Source of the DNA: Parabacteroides goldsteinii DSM 19448 = WAL 12034
GTDB lineage: Bacteria > Bacteroidota > Bacteroidia > Bacteroidales > Tannerellaceae
Assembly (NCBI RefSeq): GCF_000969835.1
Contig: NZ_KQ033912.1
Location: 838,971 to 902,970 of the forward strand
Length of the DNA: 64,000 nucleotides
Direction of reading: 5' to 3'
Shown: piece by piece, positions 10,482-19,697 of the stretch
How the letters are laid out: each line of letters starts with the position of its first letter
Position numbering within the stretch: position 1 is the first letter of the stretch
The notes under the pieces: generated by a model
Database searches by the model: none
The model's input: the letters and a program-made list of their open reading frames with translations, nothing else
What the model was told of the DNA's origin: nothing
Program-made: the position numbers and the translations under genes

Positions 10482-10549
10482 GTAAAAATAACAAAGCTTG
10501 CAGTAATTGATCCCAACAGATATGAAAACGGATCAATCGCCTGCAAGCT
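10482..10549 (-). terminator. rho-independent terminator of the GH43-GH2-GH3 operon
   Basis: On the minus strand a long stem (AGCTTGCAG paired with CTGCAAGCT, continued by ATTGATCC with GGATCAAT after a small internal loop) is followed by a T-rich run (TTTGTTATTTTT). It lies about 200 nt after the GH3 stop and just before the sigma1 promoter. Confidence 0.7.
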
Positions 10550-10592
10550 CGTATACCGGAGTGTTCTATCTCCCTTCCGGTTATTAGTTATT

Positions 10593-10737
10593 ACAAGGGA
10601 GGCAGTGCTGTTTGCCTGCTTTCCCTTGTTCTTTTCTTCAAATCCTTTTTGCGTATCACAGCTGTGATACAAAAGAAATCCATCTGTGAAACAAACGGAA
10701 TCCAACTGTGATATGAAAGGAGCACAGTTGTGATATG
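10593..10737. repeat. palindrome cluster downstream of the first GH3 gene
   Basis: The 372-bp gap between sigma1 and GH3 holds no gene. Next to the GH3 stop is a perfect 18-bp palindrome GTATCACAGCTGTGATAC (10653-10670), two copies of TGTGATATG (10707-10715, 10729-10737), an inverted pair CAACTGTG/CACAGTTG, a related CATCTGTGAAAC, and a separate hairpin (ACAAGGGA...TCCCTTGT, 10593-10629). Function unknown: operator array, or 3' end protecting stems. Confidence 0.6.
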
Positions 10738-10746
10738 CAATAGAAA

Positions 10747-12963
10747 TTAATAAACTACATATTTCTCCCCTTCAATCTTCAGTTCCCCGAAGCTACCTTC
10801 CGATTTATAAGGCTGGCCGCCGCCGATATATAATTCGACTGTGCCTTCTTTCTCGACCTGGTTACCCTTTTCATCCACCAAAGACAGTTCTTCGGGAGAA
10901 AGGGTGAAGGTTACCTGCCGGCTTTCACCTTTATCCAGATGGATACGTTTGAAACCTTTCAGAGCACGTAAGGGGACACGGGTGTTGCCGTTCTGCGGAT
11001 GGGATACGTACAACTGAACCACTTCGTCGCCAGCACGCTTTCCGGTGTTCGTTACGGTTGTGGTTACCTGAATACTTTCTCCGGTCTTGACGGTGGAGGC
11101 ATTCTGCAAAGGAGCATACCCGAAGGTTGTATAACTCAGACCATAGCCGAACGGATATCTTACATCGCCTTTGAAATAACGATACGTACGGTTTGCCATC
11201 GAATAATCCTCGAAATCCGGAAGATCCTCGTCATTCATATAGGTAGTCAACGGCATACGGCCGGCCGGGTTATAGTCGCCAAAGAGAACATCGGTGATGG
11301 CATCGCCGGCAGCTTGTCCGCCATACCAGGCTTGCAGGATCGCATCGGTATTGCGACTCTCCCAGTCGAAACTCATAACCGAACCGGACATATTGACCAG
11401 AATCAACGGACGGCCTGTCTTCTTCAACTCTTTCATCAATTCTGTCTGCACGGCTGGTAACTTCATTGTGGTACGGTCACCGCTGGCAAACCCGCCGTAA
11501 CCGGCAGCTCCGGCATCACCGGCTTCGCCTTCGTAATCGGCACTGATACCACCCACGAAGATGATAATGTCTGCTTTCTTAGCTTGAGCGGCTACTTGAG
11601 CAAAGGAAGGAGCACCCTCCAGTTTCTGAACAATACCGACACCTGTCAGCGTATCGATTTGAATCGTATTACCAAAACGTTTCTTCAAACTCTTATACGG
11701 AGTAATGATTTCGCTTGGAACACCGAAATAGTTAGCTAACAGCGTGCTGCCGTTATCCATATTCGGACCGATTAAAGCAATCCTTTTAATTTTAGACGCA
11801 TTCAGAGGAAGTATATTCTTATTGTTCTTCAATAAGACCATCGACTCCTGCGCCATCTTGTAAGCATGTGCCTTATGCGCATCACATTCGATCACTTCAC
11901 GCCCGATTGTAGCATACGGCACACGATCAGCCGGATCATACATCCCCAGTTTAAACTGTATTTTGAAGAGACGAGCCAAAGAGACATTGATTTCTTTCTC
12001 CGAGATAATACCTCGCTCTACTCCCTGTTGCAGCTTCTGATACAAGTTACCACACTCCAGGTCAGTACCAGCCAAAACAGCATCTGCCACCGCTTCCGTA
12101 TCATTGCTATGCGTTTTGTGATACTTCGCAAAGTCACTTACCGCCCAGCAATCGGAAGTAACATAGCCATCGAACTTCCACTGGTTACGCAAGATATCCT
12201 GCAACAACTCATTATGTCCGCAACAAGGCTGTCCCTCCAGACGATTGTAGGCACACATCACGCCATGCACTTTTGCCTTCGTCACCAACTCACGGAAAGC
12301 CGGCAGATAGGTATCCCATAAATCGTACAAAGAGGTATGCGCATCAAAGGAATGGCGGTTGCCTTCCGGTCCGCTATGTACGGCATAATGCTTGGCGCAG
12401 GCTACCGCTTTCAGATAATGAGGATCACTACCTTCCAGCCCACGGACAATGGCCGATCCCATCTTTCCCGTCAGATAAGGATCTTCGCCGTAACACTCCT
12501 GTCCACGTCCCCAGCGGGGATCACGGAAGATATTGATATTCGGAGTCCAGTAAGTCAGTCCACGATAGATTTCGCCGGTCTTGCCTGCTTTCAGGTCTTC
12601 ATTGAACAGGGCGCGTCCTTCCGAAGAGGTCATATCTCCCATCTTTTGAAGGGCTTCCGTGTCGAAGGTGGCAGCCATACCGATCGCCTGCGGGAAAACA
12701 GTCACCTTTTCCTTCGTACGGGCCACGCCATGCAACGCTTCGTTCCACCAGTTATAAGCAGGAATACCCAAACGGGGAACAGCCGGGGCGGCATGCTTCA
12801 TCAACTGGACTTTTTCTTCCAGCGTCAGACGGGAAATGATATCCTGTACCCGGACATCCAACGGAAGGTCCGGATTACGAAACGGATAGTCGTACGTTTG
12901 TGCCGTCAGGCCGCCCCAAGAGAGAGCGGCCAGTAACACGATACTTTTCAGTTTGCTTTTCAT
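10747..12963 (-). CDS. GH3 beta-glycosidase (beta-xylosidase/beta-glucosidase-like)
   Basis: 738 residues with signal peptide (SWGGLTAQ). The GH3 N-terminal barrel shows WWNEALHGVAR, NIFRDPRWGRGQECYGEDPYLTG, the KH pair at 191-192 and the nucleophile Asp271 in DGYVTSDCW. The GH3 C-terminal sandwich and a fibronectin-III-like domain (VQLYVSHPQNGNTRVPLRALKGF) follow. WWNEALHGV and GRGQECYGEDPYL are commonest in the xylosidase branch, so exo-beta-xylosidase is the favoured but unproven activity. It starts 13 bp after the GH2 stop, so it is the last gene of a GH43-like/GH2/GH3 operon. Confidence 0.93.
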   Translation of the reverse strand: MKSKLKSIVLLAALSWGGLTAQTYDYPFRNPDLPLDVRVQDIISRLTLEEKVQLMKHAAPAVPRLGIPAYNWWNEALHGVARTKEKVTVFPQAIGMAATFDTEALQKMGDMTSSEGRALFNEDLKAGKTGEIYRGLTYWTPNINIFRDPRWGRGQECYGEDPYLTGKMGSAIVRGLEGSDPHYLKAVACAKHYAVHSGPEGNRHSFDAHTSLYDLWDTYLPAFRELVTKAKVHGVMCAYNRLEGQPCCGHNELLQDILRNQWKFDGYVTSDCWAVSDFAKYHKTHSNDTEAVADAVLAGTDLECGNLYQKLQQGVERGIISEKEINVSLARLFKIQFKLGMYDPADRVPYATIGREVIECDAHKAHAYKMAQESMVLLKNNKNILPLNASKIKRIALIGPNMDNGSTLLANYFGVPSEIITPYKSLKKRFGNTIQIDTLTGVGIVQKLEGAPSFAQVAAQAKKADIIIFVGGISADYEGEAGDAGAAGYGGFASGDRTTMKLPAVQTELMKELKKTGRPLILVNMSGSVMSFDWESRNTDAILQAWYGGQAAGDAITDVLFGDYNPAGRMPLTTYMNDEDLPDFEDYSMANRTYRYFKGDVRYPFGYGLSYTTFGYAPLQNASTVKTGESIQVTTTVTNTGKRAGDEVVQLYVSHPQNGNTRVPLRALKGFKRIHLDKGESRQVTFTLSPEELSLVDEKGNQVEKEGTVELYIGGGQPYKSEGSFGELKIEGEKYVVY

Positions 12964-12976
12964 GTAATTGCCTATT

Positions 12977-15421
12977 TTATTTGGTTACTTCTACAATTAT
13001 CTTACTCTCTTTCAACCCTTCCGATACAGCAGTCAATTCGATAGGTTGTCCGGAACGGTCACTGGTGACAAGTACCTGGGCATAGCCGTTAAATGCATTC
13101 CGGTGTACATCGCTTCCGGCAGGGAAGACATCCGGTTCCTGACTACAAGGATTACCATTACCCACTCCCAGAATCTTGCCGTTACGGACATCGAAATGAA
13201 TTCCGTTTTCAGCAGTAGGTACTACACGTCCTTTGGCATCCAACACTTTTACGGTAATGATAGCAACGTCGTTACCATCACCCTGGATAGAAGTACCGTT
13301 TTCACTGACCAGTTGCAAGGAAGCCGGATTTCCGGTAGTTTCGACCAACTCGGTGTATTTCTTTCCGTTCTTCTTCCCTTTGGCCAACAGCTTACCCGGG
13401 GTATATTTAACACGCCAAGCTGGAATATCAAACTTTTCAACCGTCTTTTTACCCAGGCTTTTGCCATTCAGGAACAATTCCACCTCATCCATATTGGTAT
13501 ACAGATGCACATCGACCGAATCCGTACCGATTCCATTCCAATGAGGAAGCACATGCAACACCGGTTCTTCCGTCCACCAAGCCTTGTAATACCAGAATGC
13601 ATCTTTCGGGAAGCCGCAATAGTCTAATATGCCGAAATGAGAAACTACACCCGGCCAGAAATGCAACTGCGCCTCGCCTCCATAATCGAATCCGGTCCAT
13701 ACGAAAGCACCGGCAACAAACTTGCGTGCATCGACATAACGCATCCATTCCTGTGCACGTGCTCCCCATCCCGGAACATCACGGTCGTAAGCCTGGTGGA
13801 AACCCTTCTTCGCATCAGTCTCATAAATACCACGCGTCATCACCGTACTTGCCTCTTCGGTGAAGATACAAGGCAGATTCGGGAACTTTTCATGAACTGC
13901 GTCGATATTGCCTATTTTATAATAATTAGAACCTTGTACATCTACGGCATAGGTAAAACCTTCCCCCCAACTACCGTTCATGGCAGCCGTGCACGGACGA
14001 GTAGGATCCAGTTTGCGCTGAACGGCTTTCATGCGCTCAACAATCATACGCCCCTTCTCTGTTCCCTGTATGGCAGGTTCTTCGTTTCCCAAACACCAAA
14101 TGATAACAGACGGATGATTCCTGTCGCGGCGAATGATTGTCTTCAGCTGGCTCAGACCTTCATCACTGGAGCTCAATACACGCAGTTCATCCATGACCAG
14201 CATACCCAGCGTGTCGCAAGCATTCAAGACAGATTCCGTCGGAGGATTATGGGAGGCGCGGTATGCATTTACTCCATACTCTTTCAGACGGGCGATTCGC
14301 CACGCATTCAGTTGGTCCGGAACAGCAATCCCCACACCGGCATGGTCTTGGTGGCAGCATACCCCCTGGATCTGTACTCGTTCGCCATTGAGGAAGAAAC
14401 CTTCGTTAGCATCGAAACGGATGTCACGGATACCGAAAGAGGTATCGTAGCTATCGACCACTGCCCCATCCAACAAAATATCAGTATGCAACGTATAAAG
14501 CGTCGGAGTCTTCAACGACCATAAGTCAACCTGCCGTACATCCATGTATGTTTCCACCTCTTTCGTTTCCAACGAGGGTACGGTAAGGGTTGTACCAGAC
14601 TTGTTTACTTCTTTCCCTTGACAGTCGATTATACTGTTTTGCACAATAAGATCGACCGATTTACCACTTTGGTTCGTCACTTCTATCTGTGCCTTCACAC
14701 GGGCTTCCTTCTTTTGCAGATCCACTTCGCTGGTGACAAACGTCCCCCATTGCGGGATATGCACGGGAGCCGTGCGGGTCAACCATACATTCCGATAGAT
14801 ACCGGCACCTTCGTACGACCATAATTCGGAATGAGTCGCATCTACACGGACGGAAATCACATTTTCCGCATCCTTTTCATAATTCAGGCATTCCGTTACA
14901 TCGAAGACCAAAGGTACATAACCACTCTCACCGCGTCCTAAATAGACACCGTTCATCCATACCTGTGCATCACGGAAGATACCCTCAAACTCCAGCGTAT
15001 ACCGATTCCCTTTTACCAACTCGGGAGTAAACCGTTTCCGATACCAGCCCACACTGTTTTCGGGTGCACGTCCGCCCAACTTACGGTATCCTTTCATCTT
15101 GAATTGCTCTTGGCTATATCCCAAAGCCATCCCCCAGTCATGAGGCAAAGAGATCTTCTCCCACTTGCTGTCGTCAAACCGTTGCGTATGAGGAATAGCC
15201 AAACGTGATTCCTGGTCTGCATCCAGCATAGTCGACTCCTGCAAAAAGGCAATCTTAGAGAACGACAATGCCTGCCCGTAATTAAAATCCTTCTCCGGAT
15301 TAGCCGCATGCCCTTTAGCAAAAAGCCAATCCTGATTCAACAACTCTCTCTCCCGCTGTGACTGGGCACCCAGCCAAAGGCAGGGGAGTAATAACATCAC
15401 TGTAAAAATCAATCTTTTCAT
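12977..15421 (-). CDS. GH2 beta-galactosidase-like enzyme
   Basis: 814 residues, signal peptide (LWLGAQ). GH2 sugar-binding domain (SLPHDWGMALGYSQEQ, GWYRKRF, DAQVWMNGVYLGRGESGY), immunoglobulin-like domain, then a TIM barrel with GVCCHQDHAGVG, RASHNPP, the acid/base Glu447 in WCLGNEEP and a likely nucleophile Glu522 in FTEEASTVMTRG by comparison with the family's SETAST pattern. A DUF4982-like domain (VELFLNGKSLGKK) and a C-terminal Ig-like domain end the protein. The linkage cleaved cannot be read from sequence. It lies 28 bp downstream of the GH43-like gene and just upstream of GH3, so it is probably cotranscribed with both. Confidence 0.93.
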   Translation of the reverse strand: MKRLIFTVMLLLPCLWLGAQSQRERELLNQDWLFAKGHAANPEKDFNYGQALSFSKIAFLQESTMLDADQESRLAIPHTQRFDDSKWEKISLPHDWGMALGYSQEQFKMKGYRKLGGRAPENSVGWYRKRFTPELVKGNRYTLEFEGIFRDAQVWMNGVYLGRGESGYVPLVFDVTECLNYEKDAENVISVRVDATHSELWSYEGAGIYRNVWLTRTAPVHIPQWGTFVTSEVDLQKKEARVKAQIEVTNQSGKSVDLIVQNSIIDCQGKEVNKSGTTLTVPSLETKEVETYMDVRQVDLWSLKTPTLYTLHTDILLDGAVVDSYDTSFGIRDIRFDANEGFFLNGERVQIQGVCCHQDHAGVGIAVPDQLNAWRIARLKEYGVNAYRASHNPPTESVLNACDTLGMLVMDELRVLSSSDEGLSQLKTIIRRDRNHPSVIIWCLGNEEPAIQGTEKGRMIVERMKAVQRKLDPTRPCTAAMNGSWGEGFTYAVDVQGSNYYKIGNIDAVHEKFPNLPCIFTEEASTVMTRGIYETDAKKGFHQAYDRDVPGWGARAQEWMRYVDARKFVAGAFVWTGFDYGGEAQLHFWPGVVSHFGILDYCGFPKDAFWYYKAWWTEEPVLHVLPHWNGIGTDSVDVHLYTNMDEVELFLNGKSLGKKTVEKFDIPAWRVKYTPGKLLAKGKKNGKKYTELVETTGNPASLQLVSENGTSIQGDGNDVAIITVKVLDAKGRVVPTAENGIHFDVRNGKILGVGNGNPCSQEPDVFPAGSDVHRNAFNGYAQVLVTSDRSGQPIELTAVSEGLKESKIIVEVTK

Positions 15422-15449
15422 TTCTCTGATCTATTGTTTCTTAAATGGA

Positions 15450-17186
15450 TTAACGGCAGACCTCCACCTGTTCGGTCCGGGTAATACCGTTTTCGTTATA
15501 AGTATCTATCGTGAAATAATAAGTAACACCTTTATTCAGGCTACCGATCTCCAGCGAGGTCTCTCCCATCACCTGGAAATTACTATACAACTTGTCTTCG
15601 GCAATGCCATAACGGACAATATACCCCTGGGCATGCGGCACTTCGTTCCAGGCCAGGCTGACTTTACACGGGTCTTCTTCATTCCGCTTAACCGTAAAGC
15701 CATTCACCGGACGGGGTTTGCTACCCAAACCGTTTCCGAATATCCTCAAATCGCGGACCGAGAGGTTGGACGATACGGTATATTCTTTATTCTGTAGTTT
15801 GATATAGCGCGCTTTGAACGGTTCTTCAAACTCGATATAATCGTGCGGGGTATCCGTCTTTTTCGTGCTGTAATCCACTACCGGATACCAGTCCTCCCCA
15901 TTCACCGAGGCATAAATCACATAACTCTGGTAAACACCCGGAACGAAGCCCTTCTGTTTGGCCCCATATTCATCGAAATTGACCTGAATGGCATTGACAG
16001 ACGAAAGATGTTGCAAATTCACCTGCAACCATTCCGTATCGTTGTTGGTAGCGGCAACCCAGGCCGTACGCGAATCCTCATCCACGATGTTCTCTGCCGG
16101 AAAACCATCCAACGTAGAGGAAGCCGTAACCGTCTTGCCGTAAGAAAGCAGCATCCAGCCCGGCTGGAAACTATTGGAAGCCTGTCTTTTTTCCGTAGGT
16201 AAAAACATCGGATAGTCGCCGAGATAAGTATCCGTATAGAGATAGCCGTCTTTATCGAAACCCGCAGGATAGAAAGAGACGCGCCGTTCGAACATATGCC
16301 GGACGGAAATGGAATTGGTCGCCGCCTTCCAGTAGTTTTCGCTGCCTACGGTAAACATACAGCCATGTCCGGCTCCCCCGATAAAGCCTGTCGGCTTATA
16401 AGAGACCGGACTGTTTTCCATATAGGTAAAAGGACCCGAGGGAGAGTCGCTGACATACGTTCCGTCGGCATACGATTTCCATTCGGTTCCGGGAGCGGCA
16501 TATTGTAAATAATATTTCCCCTGATGAGCCGTCATCCAGGCTCCTTCGATATAAGGGCGGCGGGGCAATTCGTTGTGCTCGCCTGTCCGTTCCCAGCCAT
16601 ATTCTTCTTTATTACTGTTGAAACAGGTAATCACTTCTGTCCGGGCCTCCAGGGTGTTCAGGTCCAAAACCTGTGCATAGATAGGGTCTACGGGCGAACA
16701 GCCGTAGTACATATAGAGATTATCCCCTTCCACATAAAAAGCAGGGTCCCAGTAAGACCAGATTTCCTTCACCGGTTCCCATACGCCCGTTTCCGGTGCA
16801 GCCGAACGGTACAGCATGCCTTTTCCATGTGTAGAACCGACATAATAGAGATGGTCTTTATGTATAAAAAGCCCCGGTGCATAATCCTCTATCGGCAACA
16901 CGGAATCGGTGATGAAGACATGTTTCCAATCTGTAAAATCTTCGGAATACCAGTAGCCGGACGACTTTGAGGCAAACAGGTAATATTTGTCTTTAAACGA
17001 CACCACAACAGGGTCGGCAGCTTCGCGAATCCCCTCACCTCCATCTATTTTCATAAACCGGTAGTTAAGGTTGACCGGGTTACAAAAGGTTTTCGGAGAC
17101 TGGGCAATCTTTGCCTTTATCGGATGAGTATCCTGGCAACCAATCAATAACGGTGCAATCAAAAAGGTTAGCAACAAACTTTTCAT
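15450..17186 (-). CDS. GH43-like beta-propeller lipoprotein with F5/8 type C and fibronectin-III domains
   Basis: 578 residues. Lipoprotein signal with Cys17 (APLLIGC). The five-bladed propeller has the three spaced acidic residues of GH43: Asp58 (REAADPVV), Asp147 (SYWDPAFY) and Glu214 (PYIEGAWM). A discoidin (F5/8 C) carbohydrate-binding domain follows at about 345-485 (NIVDEDSRTAWVAATNNDTEW), then a fibronectin-III domain to the end (VKRNEEDPCKVSLAWNEVPHAQGY). Activity is probably beta-xylosidase, arabinofuranosidase or galactosidase type; the exact subfamily is not resolved. It is the first gene of the GH43/GH2/GH3 operon and has its own -7 box. Confidence 0.85.
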   Translation of the reverse strand: MKSLLLTFLIAPLLIGCQDTHPIKAKIAQSPKTFCNPVNLNYRFMKIDGGEGIREAADPVVVSFKDKYYLFASKSSGYWYSEDFTDWKHVFITDSVLPIEDYAPGLFIHKDHLYYVGSTHGKGMLYRSAAPETGVWEPVKEIWSYWDPAFYVEGDNLYMYYGCSPVDPIYAQVLDLNTLEARTEVITCFNSNKEEYGWERTGEHNELPRRPYIEGAWMTAHQGKYYLQYAAPGTEWKSYADGTYVSDSPSGPFTYMENSPVSYKPTGFIGGAGHGCMFTVGSENYWKAATNSISVRHMFERRVSFYPAGFDKDGYLYTDTYLGDYPMFLPTEKRQASNSFQPGWMLLSYGKTVTASSTLDGFPAENIVDEDSRTAWVAATNNDTEWLQVNLQHLSSVNAIQVNFDEYGAKQKGFVPGVYQSYVIYASVNGEDWYPVVDYSTKKTDTPHDYIEFEEPFKARYIKLQNKEYTVSSNLSVRDLRIFGNGLGSKPRPVNGFTVKRNEEDPCKVSLAWNEVPHAQGYIVRYGIAEDKLYSNFQVMGETSLEIGSLNKGVTYYFTIDTYNENGITRTEQVEVCR

Positions 17187-17239
17187 ACTTCTTGTATAAA
17201 TTACATCTTATTATTATGTTTTTCAAATACCTACAACTG

Positions 17240-17270
17240 CAAATATACAGACTATCAATTATATAAGCAA
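17240..17270 (-). promoter_or_regulatory. promoter of the GH43-like/GH2/GH3 operon
   Basis: On the minus strand TATATTTG (17240-17247) matches TAnnTTTG, with a TTG at 17268-17270 after a 20-nt spacer as a weak -33. The 17-bp element shared by module B promoters is absent in its normal place, although a related AAGCAATAA occurs in the opposite orientation at about 17267. Confidence 0.5.
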
Positions 17271-17306
17271 TAAAAACACATACATTTATTGTATACATAA
17301 CAACAT

Positions 17307-19571
17307 CTATAACATATCTTCTCCCTTCATTTCGAATACCAGTTCTCCTCCCTGTAATACTTCTTCGAAAGTAATATAGGTTCGCTTCAATTCCTCCCCG
17401 TTCAAAAAGACTTTATCGACATAGATATTGCTATCGGATAGATTCCTGGCCTTTATAATAAAATCCGCTCCCGAAGGCAATTTGATCTTTGCATATTCAA
17501 ACAAAGGAGCTCCCAACTCATATTGGCCGGAAACCGGGTCCATCGGATAGAAACCTAAGGCACTAAAGACATACCAGGCACTCATCTGCCCCGTATCTTC
17601 ATTCCCACATATGCCATCCGGCGTATTATTATACAAGGTTGTCAGTACCTGATTGACATACTTCTGGGTTTTATATGGCTGCCCCACTTTATTATACATA
17701 TAAATCGTATGATGACCGGGTTCGTTGCCATGGGCATATTGTCCGATCAGGCCGGAGATATCACCAGATACATCGTCGCCCTCCAATGCAGAAGACATCG
17801 TGAAAAGCGAATCCAGGCGGGCAGCCAACCGTTCCTTTCCGCCCATCAAAGCCGCCAACCCTTCCACATCGTGAGGAACAAAGAAAGACCACTGCCAGGC
17901 ATTCCCCTCGCAATAATCATCCTTACGGTGCGAAGAGGCCAACGGAGCAAAAGGTGTACGCCATTTACCCTCTTTTGTCTTTCCCCTGACAAAGCAAATA
18001 TCAGCATCAAATACATTTTTATAATTGAAAGACTGTTCATTGAAATAAGCAGCCTCTTCGCTTCTTCCTATCTGTTCGGCAAAACGTGCCAACGCCCTAT
18101 CGTCGAAAGCATATTCGAGCGTGCGGGCCACCGATTCCATTTCCATATCACAAGGTACGTAACCGTATTTCCTATAATTTTCCAATCCGACGAAATAGCC
18201 CATCGAATACCCGCAGGTATCCTTCATCGCCGATTCAATCATTGCTTTGAGAGCCAGTTCCGTATCGAAACCGATAATACCGTTCAAATAAGCATTGGTA
18301 ATTACGGGAAGCAAATGTATTCCGGTCATTTGATAATTCTCAATGCCCCACAACGTCCAGATAGGCAACTGTCCGGCATATTTGTAATGCTCCAGCAACG
18401 TTTTTACATAGTCTTCGACCACCTCCGGATGAAGTACTGAAAGAAGCGGACAGGCCGCCCGGAACGTATCCCAAAAACCGATGACTCCCCCGTAATAATC
18501 GAACCCGTCCGTCTGATGGACCTGCCAATCCGGTCCCCTGAAACAATGATCCACATCAGAAAATAAAAACGGATACAGCATCACATTGTGTAATGAAGTA
18601 TAAAACAACTCTTTCTTCTTACGGTCTGTCGTTTCGATTTCTATCTGCCCTAACACATCGTGCCACTTGCCGGCGGCCTCTTCGCGGATGGCATCAAATG
18701 TTTTATTTTTTGTCTCTGCCCAAAGATTCTTGGCAGCTCCCTGTGTATCCACCGAGGAGAGTGCCGTCCGGACCTCCAATTCGCCCGTATTACTTTCAAA
18801 AGTCAATAAAGCCTTTATGTTCGTTCCTTCCGCCGAAGTCATCCCTTCCATTCGCCGGTCGTCGACATATAAAACGCACTCCTTAATAGGGGAAGAAAAG
18901 GTGGAATAAAAATAAACCTGCTGCCCCGGCGTCCATCCGTTCGAGCAACGATATCCACGAACGGTATACGGATCAATCCATTCAAAAGCCGATGCATACA
19001 CCGTATCGACATCATGCTCTCTTTGTATGGTACAAGCACTTTCCGAGCCATATTTTAAATCGACAATCACCGGTATCTCACCTTCAGAGGCATACGTATA
19101 CCGCTGTAGGCCACAGCGCCGGGAAGCCGTCAGTTCAACCGTCAATTGTTTATCATATAAACCGACAGAATAATATCCGGGTTCGGCCTTCTCGTCTTTA
19201 TGGGATAATACCGCCTGATGCTGTTTTGAATAAAGTTCTTCGTCCGTCATACCGCTATTCAATGGTAAGGGCATAAATAAGATATCCAGAAAATCGGCAC
19301 ATCCCCCGCCACTTTTATGCAGATGGCTGAAGCCCAGGATAGAGGGATCGTCATAATGATAGCCGGCACCATACGGACGCGTATCCGCTCCTATCTGCAT
19401 CATCCCGAACGGAACAGACGCCACAGGAGCCACCCTTCCTTCCAAACCGGTCCCAATCCATTTATTTACATATTGATTATTACTGTCTGCCTCATTCCGG
19501 CAGGCAATCAGCAGGCAGAAAAGCAAGCCGCTTAACAGACGATAGCTAAAAGATGATGAAGAAATATACAT
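17307..19571 (-). CDS. GH92 alpha-mannosidase lipoprotein
   Basis: 754 residues, lipoprotein signal (FCLLIAC, Cys24). GH92 signatures run throughout: NKWIGTGLEG, VPFGMMQIGADT, GYHYDDPSILGFSHLHKSGGGC near the N-terminus; GGVIGFWDTFRAACPL in the middle; HGNEPGHH (614-621, catalytic Glu617 by family analogy) and CGNEDTGQMSAWY (Glu658) near the C-terminus. GH92 enzymes are calcium-dependent exo-alpha-mannosidases. It lies 126 bp downstream of the unrecognised lipoprotein gene at 19698-21992, separated by a palindrome cluster, and 120 bp upstream of the GH43-like gene. Confidence 0.95.
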   Translation of the reverse strand: MYISSSSFSYRLLSGLLFCLLIACRNEADSNNQYVNKWIGTGLEGRVAPVASVPFGMMQIGADTRPYGAGYHYDDPSILGFSHLHKSGGGCADFLDILFMPLPLNSGMTDEELYSKQHQAVLSHKDEKAEPGYYSVGLYDKQLTVELTASRRCGLQRYTYASEGEIPVIVDLKYGSESACTIQREHDVDTVYASAFEWIDPYTVRGYRCSNGWTPGQQVYFYSTFSSPIKECVLYVDDRRMEGMTSAEGTNIKALLTFESNTGELEVRTALSSVDTQGAAKNLWAETKNKTFDAIREEAAGKWHDVLGQIEIETTDRKKKELFYTSLHNVMLYPFLFSDVDHCFRGPDWQVHQTDGFDYYGGVIGFWDTFRAACPLLSVLHPEVVEDYVKTLLEHYKYAGQLPIWTLWGIENYQMTGIHLLPVITNAYLNGIIGFDTELALKAMIESAMKDTCGYSMGYFVGLENYRKYGYVPCDMEMESVARTLEYAFDDRALARFAEQIGRSEEAAYFNEQSFNYKNVFDADICFVRGKTKEGKWRTPFAPLASSHRKDDYCEGNAWQWSFFVPHDVEGLAALMGGKERLAARLDSLFTMSSALEGDDVSGDISGLIGQYAHGNEPGHHTIYMYNKVGQPYKTQKYVNQVLTTLYNNTPDGICGNEDTGQMSAWYVFSALGFYPMDPVSGQYELGAPLFEYAKIKLPSGADFIIKARNLSDSNIYVDKVFLNGEELKRTYITFEEVLQGGELVFEMKGEDML

Positions 19572-19617
19572 AGATTATTATTTAAAAAGATTCAAGATTC
19601 AAACGACAAATAACACA

Positions 19618-19687
19618 ATAGTGCCACTATGCATAGCACTATAGAGCTACTATATGTAACACTATAATGCTATCCTTAGTGACACTA
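19618..19687. repeat. cluster of TAGTGnCACTA-type palindromes
   Basis: Between two minus-strand genes, 70 bp contain ATAGTGCCACTAT (13-bp odd palindrome, 19618-19630), TAGTGACACTA (19677-19687) and several further CACTATA, AGCACTATA and GTGCTAT variants. It sits directly after the stop of the 19698-21992 gene and before the GH92 start. Confidence 0.6.
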
Positions 19688-19697
19688 CTGTGCTATT

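Noticed and set aside
10463-10705. 80-codon minus-strand frame between GH3 and sigma1
   Set aside because: It lies across a terminator hairpin and palindrome cluster and its product has no protein-like features.
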